In this document: positions 1 through 6,862 of the stretch, piece after piece
How the letters are laid out: each line of letters opens with the position of its first letter
How positions within the stretch are numbered: position 1 is the stretch's first letter
Source of the DNA: Fimenecus sp045611635
GTDB lineage: Bacteria; Bacillota; Clostridia; Oscillospirales; Acutalibacteraceae
NCBI GenBank assembly: GCA_045611635.1
Contig: JAZKXL010000034.1
Location: 1-15,849, forward strand
Direction of reading: 5' to 3'
Length of the DNA: 15,849 nt
Position numbers and translations under genes: made by a program
The notes under the pieces: model-generated
Told to the model about the DNA's origin: nothing
Database searches by the model: none
Seen by the model: only the letters and a program-made list of their open reading frames with translations

Positions 1-157
1 ACAAACTGACCCTGGCTTTGCAGGTAACACAGCAACTAACGCTACAAAACCTGCAACTCTTGAAACAGGTGCAGAAATCAAAGTTCCTCTCTTCATTGAA
101 GAAGGCGAAATGATTAACGTTGATACTCGTACAGGCGAGTACATGTCACGTGCATAA
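1..157 (+). CDS. efp: Elongation factor P, C-terminal end (partial)
   Basis: This is the 3' end of a gene whose start lies left of the window; 51 residues are readable, in frame from base 2. Visible segments are TDPGFAGNTA, KPATLETGAE, VPLFIEEGE and the end DTRTGEYMSRA, which match the last OB-fold domain (domain III) of EF-P. EF-P binds ribosomes stalled on proline-rich stretches, between the P and E sites, and promotes peptide-bond formation. The N-terminal KOW-like domain and the modified tip residue are outside the window. The stop is TAA at 155-157, and the next gene begins 19 bases later behind its own strong ribosome-binding site, so the two are probably co-transcribed. Confidence 0.95.
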   Translation, partial: QTDPGFAGNTATNATKPATLETGAEIKVPLFIEEGEMINVDTRTGEYMSRA

Positions 158-176
158 TTATACGGGAGGTAAAATT

Positions 177-617
177 ATGATGACAGTAACAGAAAAAGTA
201 GCTTATCTTAAAGGACTTGTTGAAGGTCTTGATTTTGATAAGAACGAAAAAGAAACAAAGGTTATTAACGCAGTGCTTGATGTACTTGAGGACCTTGCTC
301 TTGCAGTAAGCGATCTTGACGACGAAATGGTTGTTGTTACTGAACAACTTGACGCTGTTGATGAAGACCTTGCAGACCTTGAAGAAATCTTCTATGAGGA
401 ATTCGATGACTGTGATTGTGATTGTGATTGCGATGATGGTTGCGAATGCGGCTGTGATTGTGATGATGATTTATATGAAGTTGAATGCCCAAACTGTGGT
501 GAAATGATTTATCTTGACGAAGAAATCATTCTTGACGGTTCAATCGATTGCCCTGCATGTGGTGAACTTCTTGAATTTGAAGAAGATTGTGACTGCTGTG
601 CAGGAGACGAAGAATAA
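177..617 (+). CDS. Cys/Asp-rich zinc-ribbon protein with CD1247-type N-terminal domain
   Basis: Protein of 146 residues, function unknown. Residues 1-75 form an acidic helical, probably coiled-coil region (TEKVAYLKGLVEGL, then many Asp/Glu/Leu) resembling the CD1247 N-terminal domain found beside efp in Clostridia. Residues 79-95 alternate Cys and Asp almost perfectly, with eight cysteines in 17 residues. A zinc ribbon follows, with CPNCGE at 104-109 and CPACGE at 125-130 (CxxC-17-CxxC), and the tail has three more cysteines (138, 140, 141), making 15 in all. I infer metal binding; the partner is unknown. ATG at 177 is chosen because GGGAGG at 164-169 lies 7 bases upstream and the homologous MTVTEKVAYL segment starts there. 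An in-frame TTG at 120 would run back into efp. The gene ends at a strong terminator. Confidence 0.85.
   Translation: MMTVTEKVAYLKGLVEGLDFDKNEKETKVINAVLDVLEDLALAVSDLDDEMVVVTEQLDAVDEDLADLEEIFYEEFDDCDCDCDCDDGCECGCDCDDDLYEVECPNCGEMIYLDEEIILDGSIDCPACGELLEFEEDCDCCAGDEE
411..434 (+). repeat. TGTGAT hexanucleotide tandem repeat encoding Cys-Asp
   Basis: Three perfect TGTGAT units and a fourth TGCGAT unit lie in frame at codons 79-86 of the zinc-ribbon gene; similar TGTGAT units return at 453-464. Because the unit is 6 bp, gain or loss of a unit changes the number of Cys-Asp pairs without shifting the frame. Confidence 0.8.
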
Positions 618-633
618 TTCATTCTAAAAACTT

Positions 634-661
634 AGGACTACCAAATTGGTAGTCCTTTTTT
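634..661 (+). terminator. Rho-independent terminator after the efp-linked gene
   Basis: A perfect 10-bp stem (AGGACTACCA at 634-643 with TGGTAGTCCT at 647-656) and a 3-base loop are followed by a run of six T (656-661). It sits 17 bases after the stop of the zinc-ribbon gene and separates the efp unit from the membrane-protein/glycosylase unit. Confidence 0.93.
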
Positions 662-662
662 A

Positions 663-691
663 TTGCTTTTATACTTTTTAAATGGTAAAAT
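663..691 (+). promoter_or_regulatory. Candidate sigma-A promoter for the DUF4345/AlkD unit
   Basis: TTGCTT at 663-668 and TAAAAT at 686-691 are separated by 17 bp. The site lies directly after the preceding terminator and just upstream of the GAGGTGA ribosome-binding site at 700-706. This is a consensus match only. Confidence 0.5.
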
Positions 692-712
692 GTACCTATG
701 AGGTGATATTAT

Positions 713-1123
713 ATGAAAGAAATTTTAATGTCAAATATTCCTGCTTCAGTTGCAACTATCGGGCTTGTACTTTATTTCTTCGGTATGGCAATCGTTTTTA
801 TTACAAGCCCACTTAAAAATGCTGAAAGCTTTTCAGTAAAACCTGTCGATAATGCAGGTATTACTGAAATTCGAGTTTATTATGGCGGTATTTCAGGTGC
901 GTTAGGCGGATTTTTGCTTTTCCTTACCCTTGCCCTTAAAACACCATACTATTCAATGATTGGTGGACTTTTCTTTGCAACAACAGTTTTTGTTACAAGA
1001 ACAATTTTTCTTTTTGTTGATAAGGGCTGGAAATGCCCATACACAAAACTTGCAATTCCTGCAGAAGGACTTTTTGTAATTGCACTTTGGACTTGTTTTG
1101 TTCTTTCAAAAACTTTATATTAA
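713..1123 (+). CDS. DUF4345-like small membrane protein
   Basis: A 136-residue hydrophobic protein with four likely membrane segments at about 11-31, 56-76, 80-101 and 115-132. The EIRVYYGGISGALGGFLL segment (52-69), between the first and second helices, resembles the conserved core of DUF4345 proteins, a family of four-helix membrane proteins without a known role. GAGGTGA at 700-706, 6 bases before the ATG, supports this start. The gene lies between a terminator and the AlkD-like gene, whose ATG begins one base after this TAA, so the two are co-transcribed and probably translationally coupled. No catalytic residues stand out. The family call is from memory of the motif; an unrelated small four-helix protein cannot be excluded. 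Confidence 0.75.
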   Translation: MKEILMSNIPASVATIGLVLYFFGMAIVFITSPLKNAESFSVKPVDNAGITEIRVYYGGISGALGGFLLFLTLALKTPYYSMIGGLFFATTVFVTRTIFLFVDKGWKCPYTKLAIPAEGLFVIALWTCFVLSKTLY

Positions 1124-1124
1124 T

Positions 1125-1802
1125 ATGACACCAATTCAAGAAAAACTTTTTGAGCTGCAAGACTTAAACTATAGAGATTTTCATTCAAAGCTTATGCCTA
1201 CTGTTTGTAAAGACAAAATAATTGGTGTACGCGTGCCACACTTACGAAAATTCGCAAAAGAGTTAAACAACTTCGAATTAAAGGCGGACTTTCTTAATGC
1301 TCTACCCCATAAATACTATGAAGAAGATAATCTTCACGCTTTTTTAATTGAACAAATTAAAGATTTTCATGAGTGTGTTTCAGCTTTAGATAAATTTCTT
1401 CTATTCGTTGATAATTGGGCAACTTGTGATATGATGACACCAAAAGTGTTAGGAACAAACCTCGAAAAACTTTACGAAAAAATAGAGGAATGGATAAACT
1501 CAAGTCACACTTATACAGTAAGATTTGGCATTGTCACTTTAATGAAATTCTTTATGGGTGAAAGTTTAGACAAAAAACATCTAGATTTGCTTTTGAGTAT
1601 TAAGTCCAACGAATATTACATCAATATGGCTATTGCATGGCATCTTGCAACTGCACTTGCAAGCCGTTGGGATTTGGTAATTCCATATATTGAAAAGAAA
1701 AAATTCAATAAATGGGTTCATAATAAAACAATTCAAAAGGCAATTGAGAGTTATAGAATAACAAAAGAGCAAAAGGCATATCTTAAAACACTAAAAATAT
1801 AA
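1125..1802 (+). CDS. AlkD-family DNA alkylation repair glycosylase
   Basis: Protein of 225 residues, normal for the family. AlkD enzymes are HEAT-repeat glycosylases that remove positively charged alkylated bases such as 3- and 7-methylpurines without flipping them out. Matching segments are IGVRVPHLRKFAKEL (33-47), VDNWATCD (95-102, giving W98 and D102 with the W-x3-D spacing of Bacillus cereus AlkD W109/D113), TVRFGIVTLM (131-140, R133, counterpart of R148) and KTIQKAIESYRI (201-212). Translation starts at ATG 1125, one base after the stop of the membrane-protein gene, and no Shine-Dalgarno is visible there (the preceding bases are T/A-rich), so reinitiation after the upstream stop is likely. 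A frame open further upstream only overlaps that gene. The shared terminator follows at 1808-1831. Confidence 0.9.
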   Translation: MTPIQEKLFELQDLNYRDFHSKLMPTVCKDKIIGVRVPHLRKFAKELNNFELKADFLNALPHKYYEEDNLHAFLIEQIKDFHECVSALDKFLLFVDNWATCDMMTPKVLGTNLEKLYEKIEEWINSSHTYTVRFGIVTLMKFFMGESLDKKHLDLLLSIKSNEYYINMAIAWHLATALASRWDLVIPYIEKKKFNKWVHNKTIQKAIESYRITKEQKAYLKTLKI

Positions 1803-1832
1803 CAAAAAAGGACTACCTAAGGGTAGTCCTTA
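1803..1832. terminator. Bidirectional terminator between AlkD gene and mrp
   Basis: A 10-bp stem (AAGGACTACC at 1808-1817 with GGTAGTCCTT at 1822-1831) has a 4-base loop. Read on the minus strand it is followed by six T (A-run at 1804-1809), a textbook terminator for the long minus-strand array ending with mrp. On the plus strand the T-run is delayed by two A, so it is weaker but usable for the AlkD gene. The stem core is the same as in the terminator at 634-661. Confidence 0.9.
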
Positions 1833-1842
1833 ATTTTTACTT

Positions 1843-2658
1843 TTATTCAGCAATCTTTTTAATTACATCAACAAACTGTTTTTCTTCACTGAGTTCAATG
1901 CAACCTTTGTCAACAAGTGCTGCATTTGCAGGGTTAATTGGAAGTTTTGCCAAAACTGGAACTCCCAACTCTTTTGCAATTTCATCAATCTTGCTTTCAC
2001 CATAAATATAGTGTTTCTTGTTGCAATCAGGACATTTAAAATAACTCATATTCTCAACAAGACCAATAATTGGAACATTCATCATTTTTGCCATATTAAC
2101 TGCTTTTTTAACGATAAGTGTAACCAAGTCCTGAGGAGTAGTAACAATTACAATACCATCAACTGGAAGTGACTGAAAAACTGTAAGTGGAACATCACCT
2201 GTTCCTGGAGGCATATCGACAAACATAAAGTCAACGTCGCCCCAAACTGTTTCTTGCCAAAATTGGTGAATAAGACCTGAAATAACTGGTCCACGCCAAA
2301 GCACTGGCTGGTCTTCTCTTTGAAGAAGAAGATTAACACTCATTATTCTTGTTCCTAATTTTGATTCCAATGGATACATTCCATCTGCAGTGCCTTCAGG
2401 ATTCCCATGCACACCAAACGCCTTTGGAATTGATGGTCCTGTAATATCAGCATCAAGAATAGCTGTTTGATAACCCATTGTTTGTGCGGTTACAGCAAGT
2501 GAAGATGTGACAAAGCTTTTACCAACGCCGCCTTTACCACTTACAACACCAATAACCTTTTTAACATTACTTAAAGGATTACCCGGAATGCGTAAATCTT
2601 GTTTTTTGCTATCACAGTTTGATGAACAGCTACTACAATTTCCGCTACATTCACTCAT
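1843..2658 (-). CDS. mrp: Mrp/ApbC (Nbp35-type) Fe-S cluster carrier P-loop ATPase
   Basis: Protein of 271 residues. It has the deviant Walker A GKGGVGKS at 41-48, DADITGPSIP at 69-78, the FVDMPPGTGD segment at 146-155, and a CPDC pair at 209-212 that in this family binds the bridging Fe-S cluster at the dimer interface. The N-terminus carries four cysteines (C4, C8, C11, C15) like the N-terminal cluster motif of Nbp35-type members, although the spacing CX3CX2CX3C differs from the eukaryotic form. The family binds and transfers Fe-S clusters in the cytoplasm in an ATP-dependent way. The start ATG has AGAGGT about 9 bases upstream. It is the last gene of the minus-strand array, 44 bp after mnmE, and ends at a strong terminator. 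MnmE is not known to need Fe-S, so the pairing may be positional only. Confidence 0.93.
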   Translation of the reverse strand: MSECSGNCSSCSSNCDSKKQDLRIPGNPLSNVKKVIGVVSGKGGVGKSFVTSSLAVTAQTMGYQTAILDADITGPSIPKAFGVHGNPEGTADGMYPLESKLGTRIMSVNLLLQREDQPVLWRGPVISGLIHQFWQETVWGDVDFMFVDMPPGTGDVPLTVFQSLPVDGIVIVTTPQDLVTLIVKKAVNMAKMMNVPIIGLVENMSYFKCPDCNKKHYIYGESKIDEIAKELGVPVLAKLPINPANAALVDKGCIELSEEKQFVDVIKKIAE

Positions 2659-2702
2659 TTTATAAAACCTCTTTTCAAAATAGATAAAATTTGACTAATT
2701 TA

Positions 2703-4064
2703 TTATTTACCAACACAAAATTGTGCAAATATTTCATTAACAACTAACTCAGTTGCCTTTTCGCCGGTCAAAATCATAAGATTTTCAATAGCTGAATCAA
2801 GGCAAACTGTAACCGCATCCATTGTTAAACCAAGCATTAGTGCATTTTTTGCATCTCTAAGTGCTTCTAATGCTTTTTTACAACAACTTTCTTGACGCTC
2901 ATTAACTATTGCAGTTGCTGATGTGTCAAAATCCGCAGTTCCTAAAAGCTCTTCAATAGCAGTTGCAAGAGCTTGCTTTCCCTCACCCGTTTTAGCTGAG
3001 ATAGAAACTGTCTGTGAAAAGTTTTTATCAATTTCGCCGTTTAGATGATTTTTATCTAAATCAGTTTTATTGATAATTCCTATTGCTTTTTTCCCTTTGC
3101 AAAGGTCAAAAAGCTTGCGGTCCTCATCCGTTAAAGGACGGCTTGCATCAAATACCGCCAAAACCAACTCGGCTTTTTCTAATCTTTTAACTGCACGGTC
3201 AACACCAATGCTTTCAACAACGTCGTCGGTATCTCTAACGCCCGCCGTATCGGCAAGTCGAAGTGTAATTCCGCCAACATTTACAGTATCTTCAACAATA
3301 TCACGTGTTGTACCTGCAATTTCAGTAACAATAGACTTTTCAGTACCTGAAAGCAAATTCATAAGTGTTGATTTACCAACATTTGGACATCCAACAATAG
3401 CAGTATCAACACCCTCAATTATAATTTGCCCTTTTCCAAAATCATTTATAAGCTTTTCAAGACTTTCAATACTATATTCAATATGCTCTTTTAAGTTATT
3501 TTCACTTAAATCTTCAATTTCTTCATAAGGGTAATCAACCCAAGCCGAAAGTAAAGCCAAATCATAAACAAGTTTATCGTTAATTTTTTTGATTTCTTTA
3601 AAAAGACGACCTTCAAGCACACCAAGAGCAATTTTTTCCGCTTGGTCACCTTGTGCTGAGATAATATTCATAACGGATTCCGCACTAGTTAAGTCCATTT
3701 TTCCGTTTAAAAATGCTCGTTTTGTGAATTCGCCTGCTTCGGCAGGAATAGCACCTGCATCAAGCACCGCTTTAAGCACTTTATCAGTTACAAAAAGACC
3801 ACCGTGACAAGAAATCTCAACAACATCTTCACCTGTATAACTTTTAGGAGCTTTAAAAACAAGGGCTACAACATTATCAATGTTTCCTTTTTCATCAAAC
3901 GCCTTGCCATAAAGTGCTGAATAACCAGGAATTTCACAAAGCTTTTTACTGTTGAATGAAGAAAACACCTTATCCGCAATACCTATGGCATTTTCGCCTG
4001 AAATTCGAACTATTCCAATTCCACCAGGTGCACGACCTGTTGAAATTGCCGCTACGGTACTCAA
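2703..4064 (-). CDS. mnmE: tRNA uridine-5-carboxymethylaminomethyl(34) synthesis GTPase MnmE
   Basis: Protein of 453 residues, full length. With MnmG it modifies U34 of wobble-reading tRNAs, using GTP hydrolysis and a folate cofactor. The N-terminal folate-binding domain holds STGRAPGGIGIVRISG; helical segments flank an inserted G domain with G1 GCPNVGKS (225-232), GTTRD (251-255), G3 DTAG (272-275) and G4 NKTD (332-335). The C-terminus is FCVGK, with the expected Cys450. The start must be TTG at 4062-4064: the next in-frame codons upstream are AAA, AGA and a TGA stop, and AGGTGA at 4071-4076 lies 6 bases before the TTG. That TTG overlaps the tadA stop as TTGA, so translation is coupled. MnmG is not in this window. 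mnmE often sits near the origin on the yidC/jag side of dnaA; here it lies downstream of gyrA. Confidence 0.97.
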   Translation of the reverse strand: MSTVAAISTGRAPGGIGIVRISGENAIGIADKVFSSFNSKKLCEIPGYSALYGKAFDEKGNIDNVVALVFKAPKSYTGEDVVEISCHGGLFVTDKVLKAVLDAGAIPAEAGEFTKRAFLNGKMDLTSAESVMNIISAQGDQAEKIALGVLEGRLFKEIKKINDKLVYDLALLSAWVDYPYEEIEDLSENNLKEHIEYSIESLEKLINDFGKGQIIIEGVDTAIVGCPNVGKSTLMNLLSGTEKSIVTEIAGTTRDIVEDTVNVGGITLRLADTAGVRDTDDVVESIGVDRAVKRLEKAELVLAVFDASRPLTDEDRKLFDLCKGKKAIGIINKTDLDKNHLNGEIDKNFSQTVSISAKTGEGKQALATAIEELLGTADFDTSATAIVNERQESCCKKALEALRDAKNALMLGLTMDAVTVCLDSAIENLMILTGEKATELVVNEIFAQFCVGK

Positions 4065-4528
4065 TTTTCTTCACCTGCCTTCTTTTTTCGCAAATCCTTA
4101 AAGAAACTTGAAAGAATTTGCGCACACTCTTCACCCATTATCCCGCCTTCATACTGTGGCTTATGAGTAAAGTTCATATCAAAAAGTTGTGCCGCCGAAA
4201 TGACAGCACCATTTTTTTCATCTTTTGCTCCAAAATAGACATTTTTAATTCTTGAATTTATAATTGCGCCGGCACACATTGGGCACGGCTCAAGAGTAAC
4301 ATATAAATCGCATTTCCAAAGACGCCAACCACCAAGATTTTTACAAGCATTGTCAATAGCTTCAATTTCAGCATGGTGTAAAGCGTTTTTTACAACTTCT
4401 CTGCGATTTCTACCTTCGCCAACTATTTTGCCATCGCAAACCACAATGGCACCAACAGGTACTTCACCCTCATTGGCTGATTGTTTTGCCAATTCAAGTG
4501 CATATTTCATAAAATCAAGTTTGTCCAT
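4061..4528 (-). CDS. tadA: tRNA(Arg) adenosine-34 deaminase TadA
   Basis: Protein of 155 residues with the zinc-dependent cytidine-deaminase fold. It has HAE at 52-54 (zinc ligand H52, catalytic E54) and PCPMC at 81-85 (zinc ligands C82, C85). GEVPVGAIVV (21-30) and AGAIINSRIKNVYFGA (86-101) are typical of TadA. It converts A34 to inosine in the tRNA(Arg) anticodon so that one tRNA reads three Arg codons. The ATG shares one base with the TAA of the upstream CPBP gene (TAATG) and no good Shine-Dalgarno is visible, so translation probably depends on coupling. It overlaps mnmE by 3 bases at its own end, so two wobble-position enzymes are translated as a pair. The C-terminal tail is basic and short. 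Confidence 0.96.
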   Translation of the reverse strand: MDKLDFMKYALELAKQSANEGEVPVGAIVVCDGKIVGEGRNRREVVKNALHHAEIEAIDNACKNLGGWRLWKCDLYVTLEPCPMCAGAIINSRIKNVYFGAKDEKNGAVISAAQLFDMNFTHKPQYEGGIMGEECAQILSSFFKDLRKKKAGEEN

Positions 4529-5610
4529 TATTTTTTTTGAATACTTGTAAGAGTAATAATAATCATCATAACAATAGCAATAATCATTGGAACATTTGCA
4601 AATAATGTTCTTATTTTTCCGCCTAGTTTAAGTGTTTTCACACCTTTTTCAAGCTTTGTTTTATAGTTCATTGAGAAAAATTTAATTCCACCAATAATAC
4701 CTAAAACGATAAGACCACCAAGCATCAATATAGCGGCAACACCTGATGCCCCATCACCAAAATTACTGCTAACGCTCATAACAACAACTGAATACATATT
4801 GTTTATAAAATGAACAATTATTGCTGGCCATAAGCTACCGGTTGCAATTGTAATATAACCAAGATATATTCCGCCAACAACTGTATATGGAATTTGCGCC
4901 ATATTACCGTGCATAATTGAAAAAATAAATGCACTTGCCACAATTGCAAAACCATCACCATATCTACGTAATGGTTGCATTATAACACCACGAATTGCAA
5001 ACTCTTCAATAATAGCAGGCACAACAGCCATAGAAACAGCGGCAAGTACAGCTCCACCAGCACCTGGCATTTTTATATCTTCAAGTCCACTTGTAAATTC
5101 TATTTCTAAAAATGCTTGAATAACAAGCGAAATAGAGTTTACCACTATTGATGAAAAAATCATCAACGGTGCAGTAAACATTACTAAGTATATTGCCGCT
5201 TTTGTGTTATAGGTAGTGCCAAAAGGCAAAACTCCTGTAAAATTTTTCTTTTTTAAAGCAAAATATACAGCTGCAAAAGGTATAGCTATATAAAAAACTG
5301 AGCCAACTACACTATAAGCAAAATTTGCATAGTCATTATCATAAAGCAAATTTAAAACAGGATACTTTTCTGAAAACAACATAATTACAAAAGAGATTGC
5401 AAACGAAAGAACAACATAAAGAATTACGGCAATACCAAATTTTTTACCCATTTCTTTAAGAGCTTTCTTATCGTTTTGCTTTGCTACCTCTTTTAAATAA
5501 ATTTCATCATAATATGGCATATTGCCACCTTGTTGAAAGTTTGTCCCGTTTGGAAAAAATTGCTGTCCCCATCCACCAAACTGACCATTAGGATTTTGAT
5601 AATTTGTCAT
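4528..5610 (-). CDS. CPBP (Abi/CAAX-type) intramembrane metalloprotease
   Basis: Protein of 360 residues. A 50-residue cytosolic N-terminus rich in Asn, Gln, Gly and Phe is followed by about eight hydrophobic segments, starting near 57-79, 98-119 and 137-163. The three glutamate-histidine motifs of the CPBP family are present: EEFAIR (E202, E203, R207), FSIMH (F230, H234) and HFINN (H267, N271), so it should be active. The family cleaves within or near membranes; known roles range from CAAX processing to bacteriocin immunity and sigma-factor release, and nothing here tells which applies. AAGGAGC at 5616-5622, about 6 bases before the ATG, is a strong ribosome-binding site. It sits between an LCP envelope gene and tadA, 23 bp after the former. 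A role in the envelope is only a guess. Confidence 0.88.
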   Translation of the reverse strand: MTNYQNPNGQFGGWGQQFFPNGTNFQQGGNMPYYDEIYLKEVAKQNDKKALKEMGKKFGIAVILYVVLSFAISFVIMLFSEKYPVLNLLYDNDYANFAYSVVGSVFYIAIPFAAVYFALKKKNFTGVLPFGTTYNTKAAIYLVMFTAPLMIFSSIVVNSISLVIQAFLEIEFTSGLEDIKMPGAGGAVLAAVSMAVVPAIIEEFAIRGVIMQPLRRYGDGFAIVASAFIFSIMHGNMAQIPYTVVGGIYLGYITIATGSLWPAIIVHFINNMYSVVVMSVSSNFGDGASGVAAILMLGGLIVLGIIGGIKFFSMNYKTKLEKGVKTLKLGGKIRTLFANVPMIIAIVMMIIITLTSIQKK

Positions 5611-5633
5611 ATTATGCTCCTTGTCAGTTAAAA

Positions 5634-6833
5634 TTAATTATCTGATGTTTTGTTTGAAACATAACCACCAATAACTGTAACAGCAGTTTTTCTATCTCCC
5701 TCAGGAAGATTGATATTTGTTTCACCATAAATCTCAAGCTGAAGCTTTTGTGCTGCAAGTGGATAATCAATAATCCAAACCCATGCAGTAGATTTTGAAC
5801 TATACCCGTAACGAGTATCAGGTGTAGGCATTGTTATTTCGGAAACTTTATAGTTTGCCCAACCCTCAGTAATTGCTTTTGATGCATAACTAAGAATAGA
5901 TTTTTCACTAATATTTGTACGCACATTTGCAAGTATAACGTCAAGAACTTCATTTATTTCAGAAAGTTTTGCGCCCTTTGCTTTATTAATAAGTGCATTT
6001 ATAACCTGACGTTGACGCTCAACACGGCTAACATCACCGTCTTTGTCAGTTTTTCTTACTCGGCTAAAATGAAGTGCTTGTTCACCATCAAGATGTACAT
6101 TTGAGCCGCTTCCAATTTTGTTATGTTTTAAAACACCTGCGTTCAAGTGATTTGCAACGTAAACAGGTACATCAAGAGTTACGCCGCCAAGCACATCAAT
6201 AACTTGTCTAAACGAGTCAAAATCGACCATGGCATAACCATCAATCTCAATTTTATAATCGTTTTCAATAGTTTCAACAAGATATGCTGGACCACCGTTT
6301 GCACAAGCTGCATTAAGTTTGCCATAGCAGTCAAATTGGTCCATATAGGTATAACTATCACGCATAAGTGAAATCAATTTGATTTCTTTGTTAATTTGAT
6401 TGATTGACACAATCATCATAACATCAGTATTTCCTTTTTCAGTTACGTTTGCCCTACCGGATTCTTCAGACGAAGCGTCACTACCAATAAGCAAAACATT
6501 AATAATGTCCCGATTGCTCATTTTATCGCCACCGTTTGTTGCCCAGTTTTTAAGAATTTCTCTAAAATCGTTACCGGTAGCATCATCCATTTCGGAAAAG
6601 TCAATCATATCTTCTTCATCATCAACAAATTCTTGTGTTGGGTCTATTGTTGTGGTTTCAGAGCTATCAAAATTAATAAGACTAAATTTATGACCAATAA
6701 AAGCCGCAACTGCAATAGCAAGTGCAAGAATTACTCCAAGAATAGAAAGTAAAACTATTAAAACTACTTTCTTTTTTTTCTTGTTTTTAGGCATTTCTTC
6801 AACTTCAACAATATTCTTCTCGTTGTCACTCAT
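5634..6833 (-). CDS. LytR-CpsA-Psr (LCP) family cell-wall glycopolymer transferase
   Basis: Protein of 399 residues. A short basic cytosolic tail (KNKKKKK at 16-22) and one membrane anchor (about 23-46) lead into an acidic linker and an extracellular LCP domain. Domain landmarks are INVLLIGSD (111-119), GNTDVMMIVSI (134-144, D137), KLISLMRDSY (152-161, R158), VDVLGGV-like VIDVLGGVTLDVP (211-223) and HFSRVRKTDKDGDVSR (255-270) followed by RQRQVI. These supply the Asp and Arg residues that bind the polyprenyl pyrophosphate substrate. LCP enzymes attach teichoic acids, capsule or other glycopolymers to peptidoglycan outside the membrane. AAAGGAAC upstream of ATG is a fair ribosome-binding site. 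The gene is 29 bp after gyrA. Which polymer it attaches cannot be told from the sequence. Confidence 0.93.
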   Translation of the reverse strand: MSDNEKNIVEVEEMPKNKKKKKVVLIVLLSILGVILALAIAVAAFIGHKFSLINFDSSETTTIDPTQEFVDDEEDMIDFSEMDDATGNDFREILKNWATNGGDKMSNRDIINVLLIGSDASSEESGRANVTEKGNTDVMMIVSINQINKEIKLISLMRDSYTYMDQFDCYGKLNAACANGGPAYLVETIENDYKIEIDGYAMVDFDSFRQVIDVLGGVTLDVPVYVANHLNAGVLKHNKIGSGSNVHLDGEQALHFSRVRKTDKDGDVSRVERQRQVINALINKAKGAKLSEINEVLDVILANVRTNISEKSILSYASKAITEGWANYKVSEITMPTPDTRYGYSSKSTAWVWIIDYPLAAQKLQLEIYGETNINLPEGDRKTAVTVIGGYVSNKTSDN

Positions 6834-6862
6834 AATGTTCGTTCCTTTCGCAATAAGTAAAA

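Noticed and set aside
120..176. TTG start for the zinc-ribbon gene at 120
   Set aside because: It lies inside efp in another frame; the strong GGGAGG site and family N-terminus point to ATG 177.
411..470. Short repeats resembling a CRISPR or minisatellite
   Set aside because: They are codon-level Cys-Asp repeats within a gene, without spacers.
1125..1802. Possible horizontal transfer of the AlkD gene
   Set aside because: Base composition and codon use look like the neighbours; no flanking mobile-element sequence beyond the shared terminator stem.
3070..3528. Long plus-strand open frame opposite mnmE
   Set aside because: Shadow of the mnmE coding strand: low-complexity Ser/Ile-rich translation, no ribosome-binding site, and mnmE is intact.
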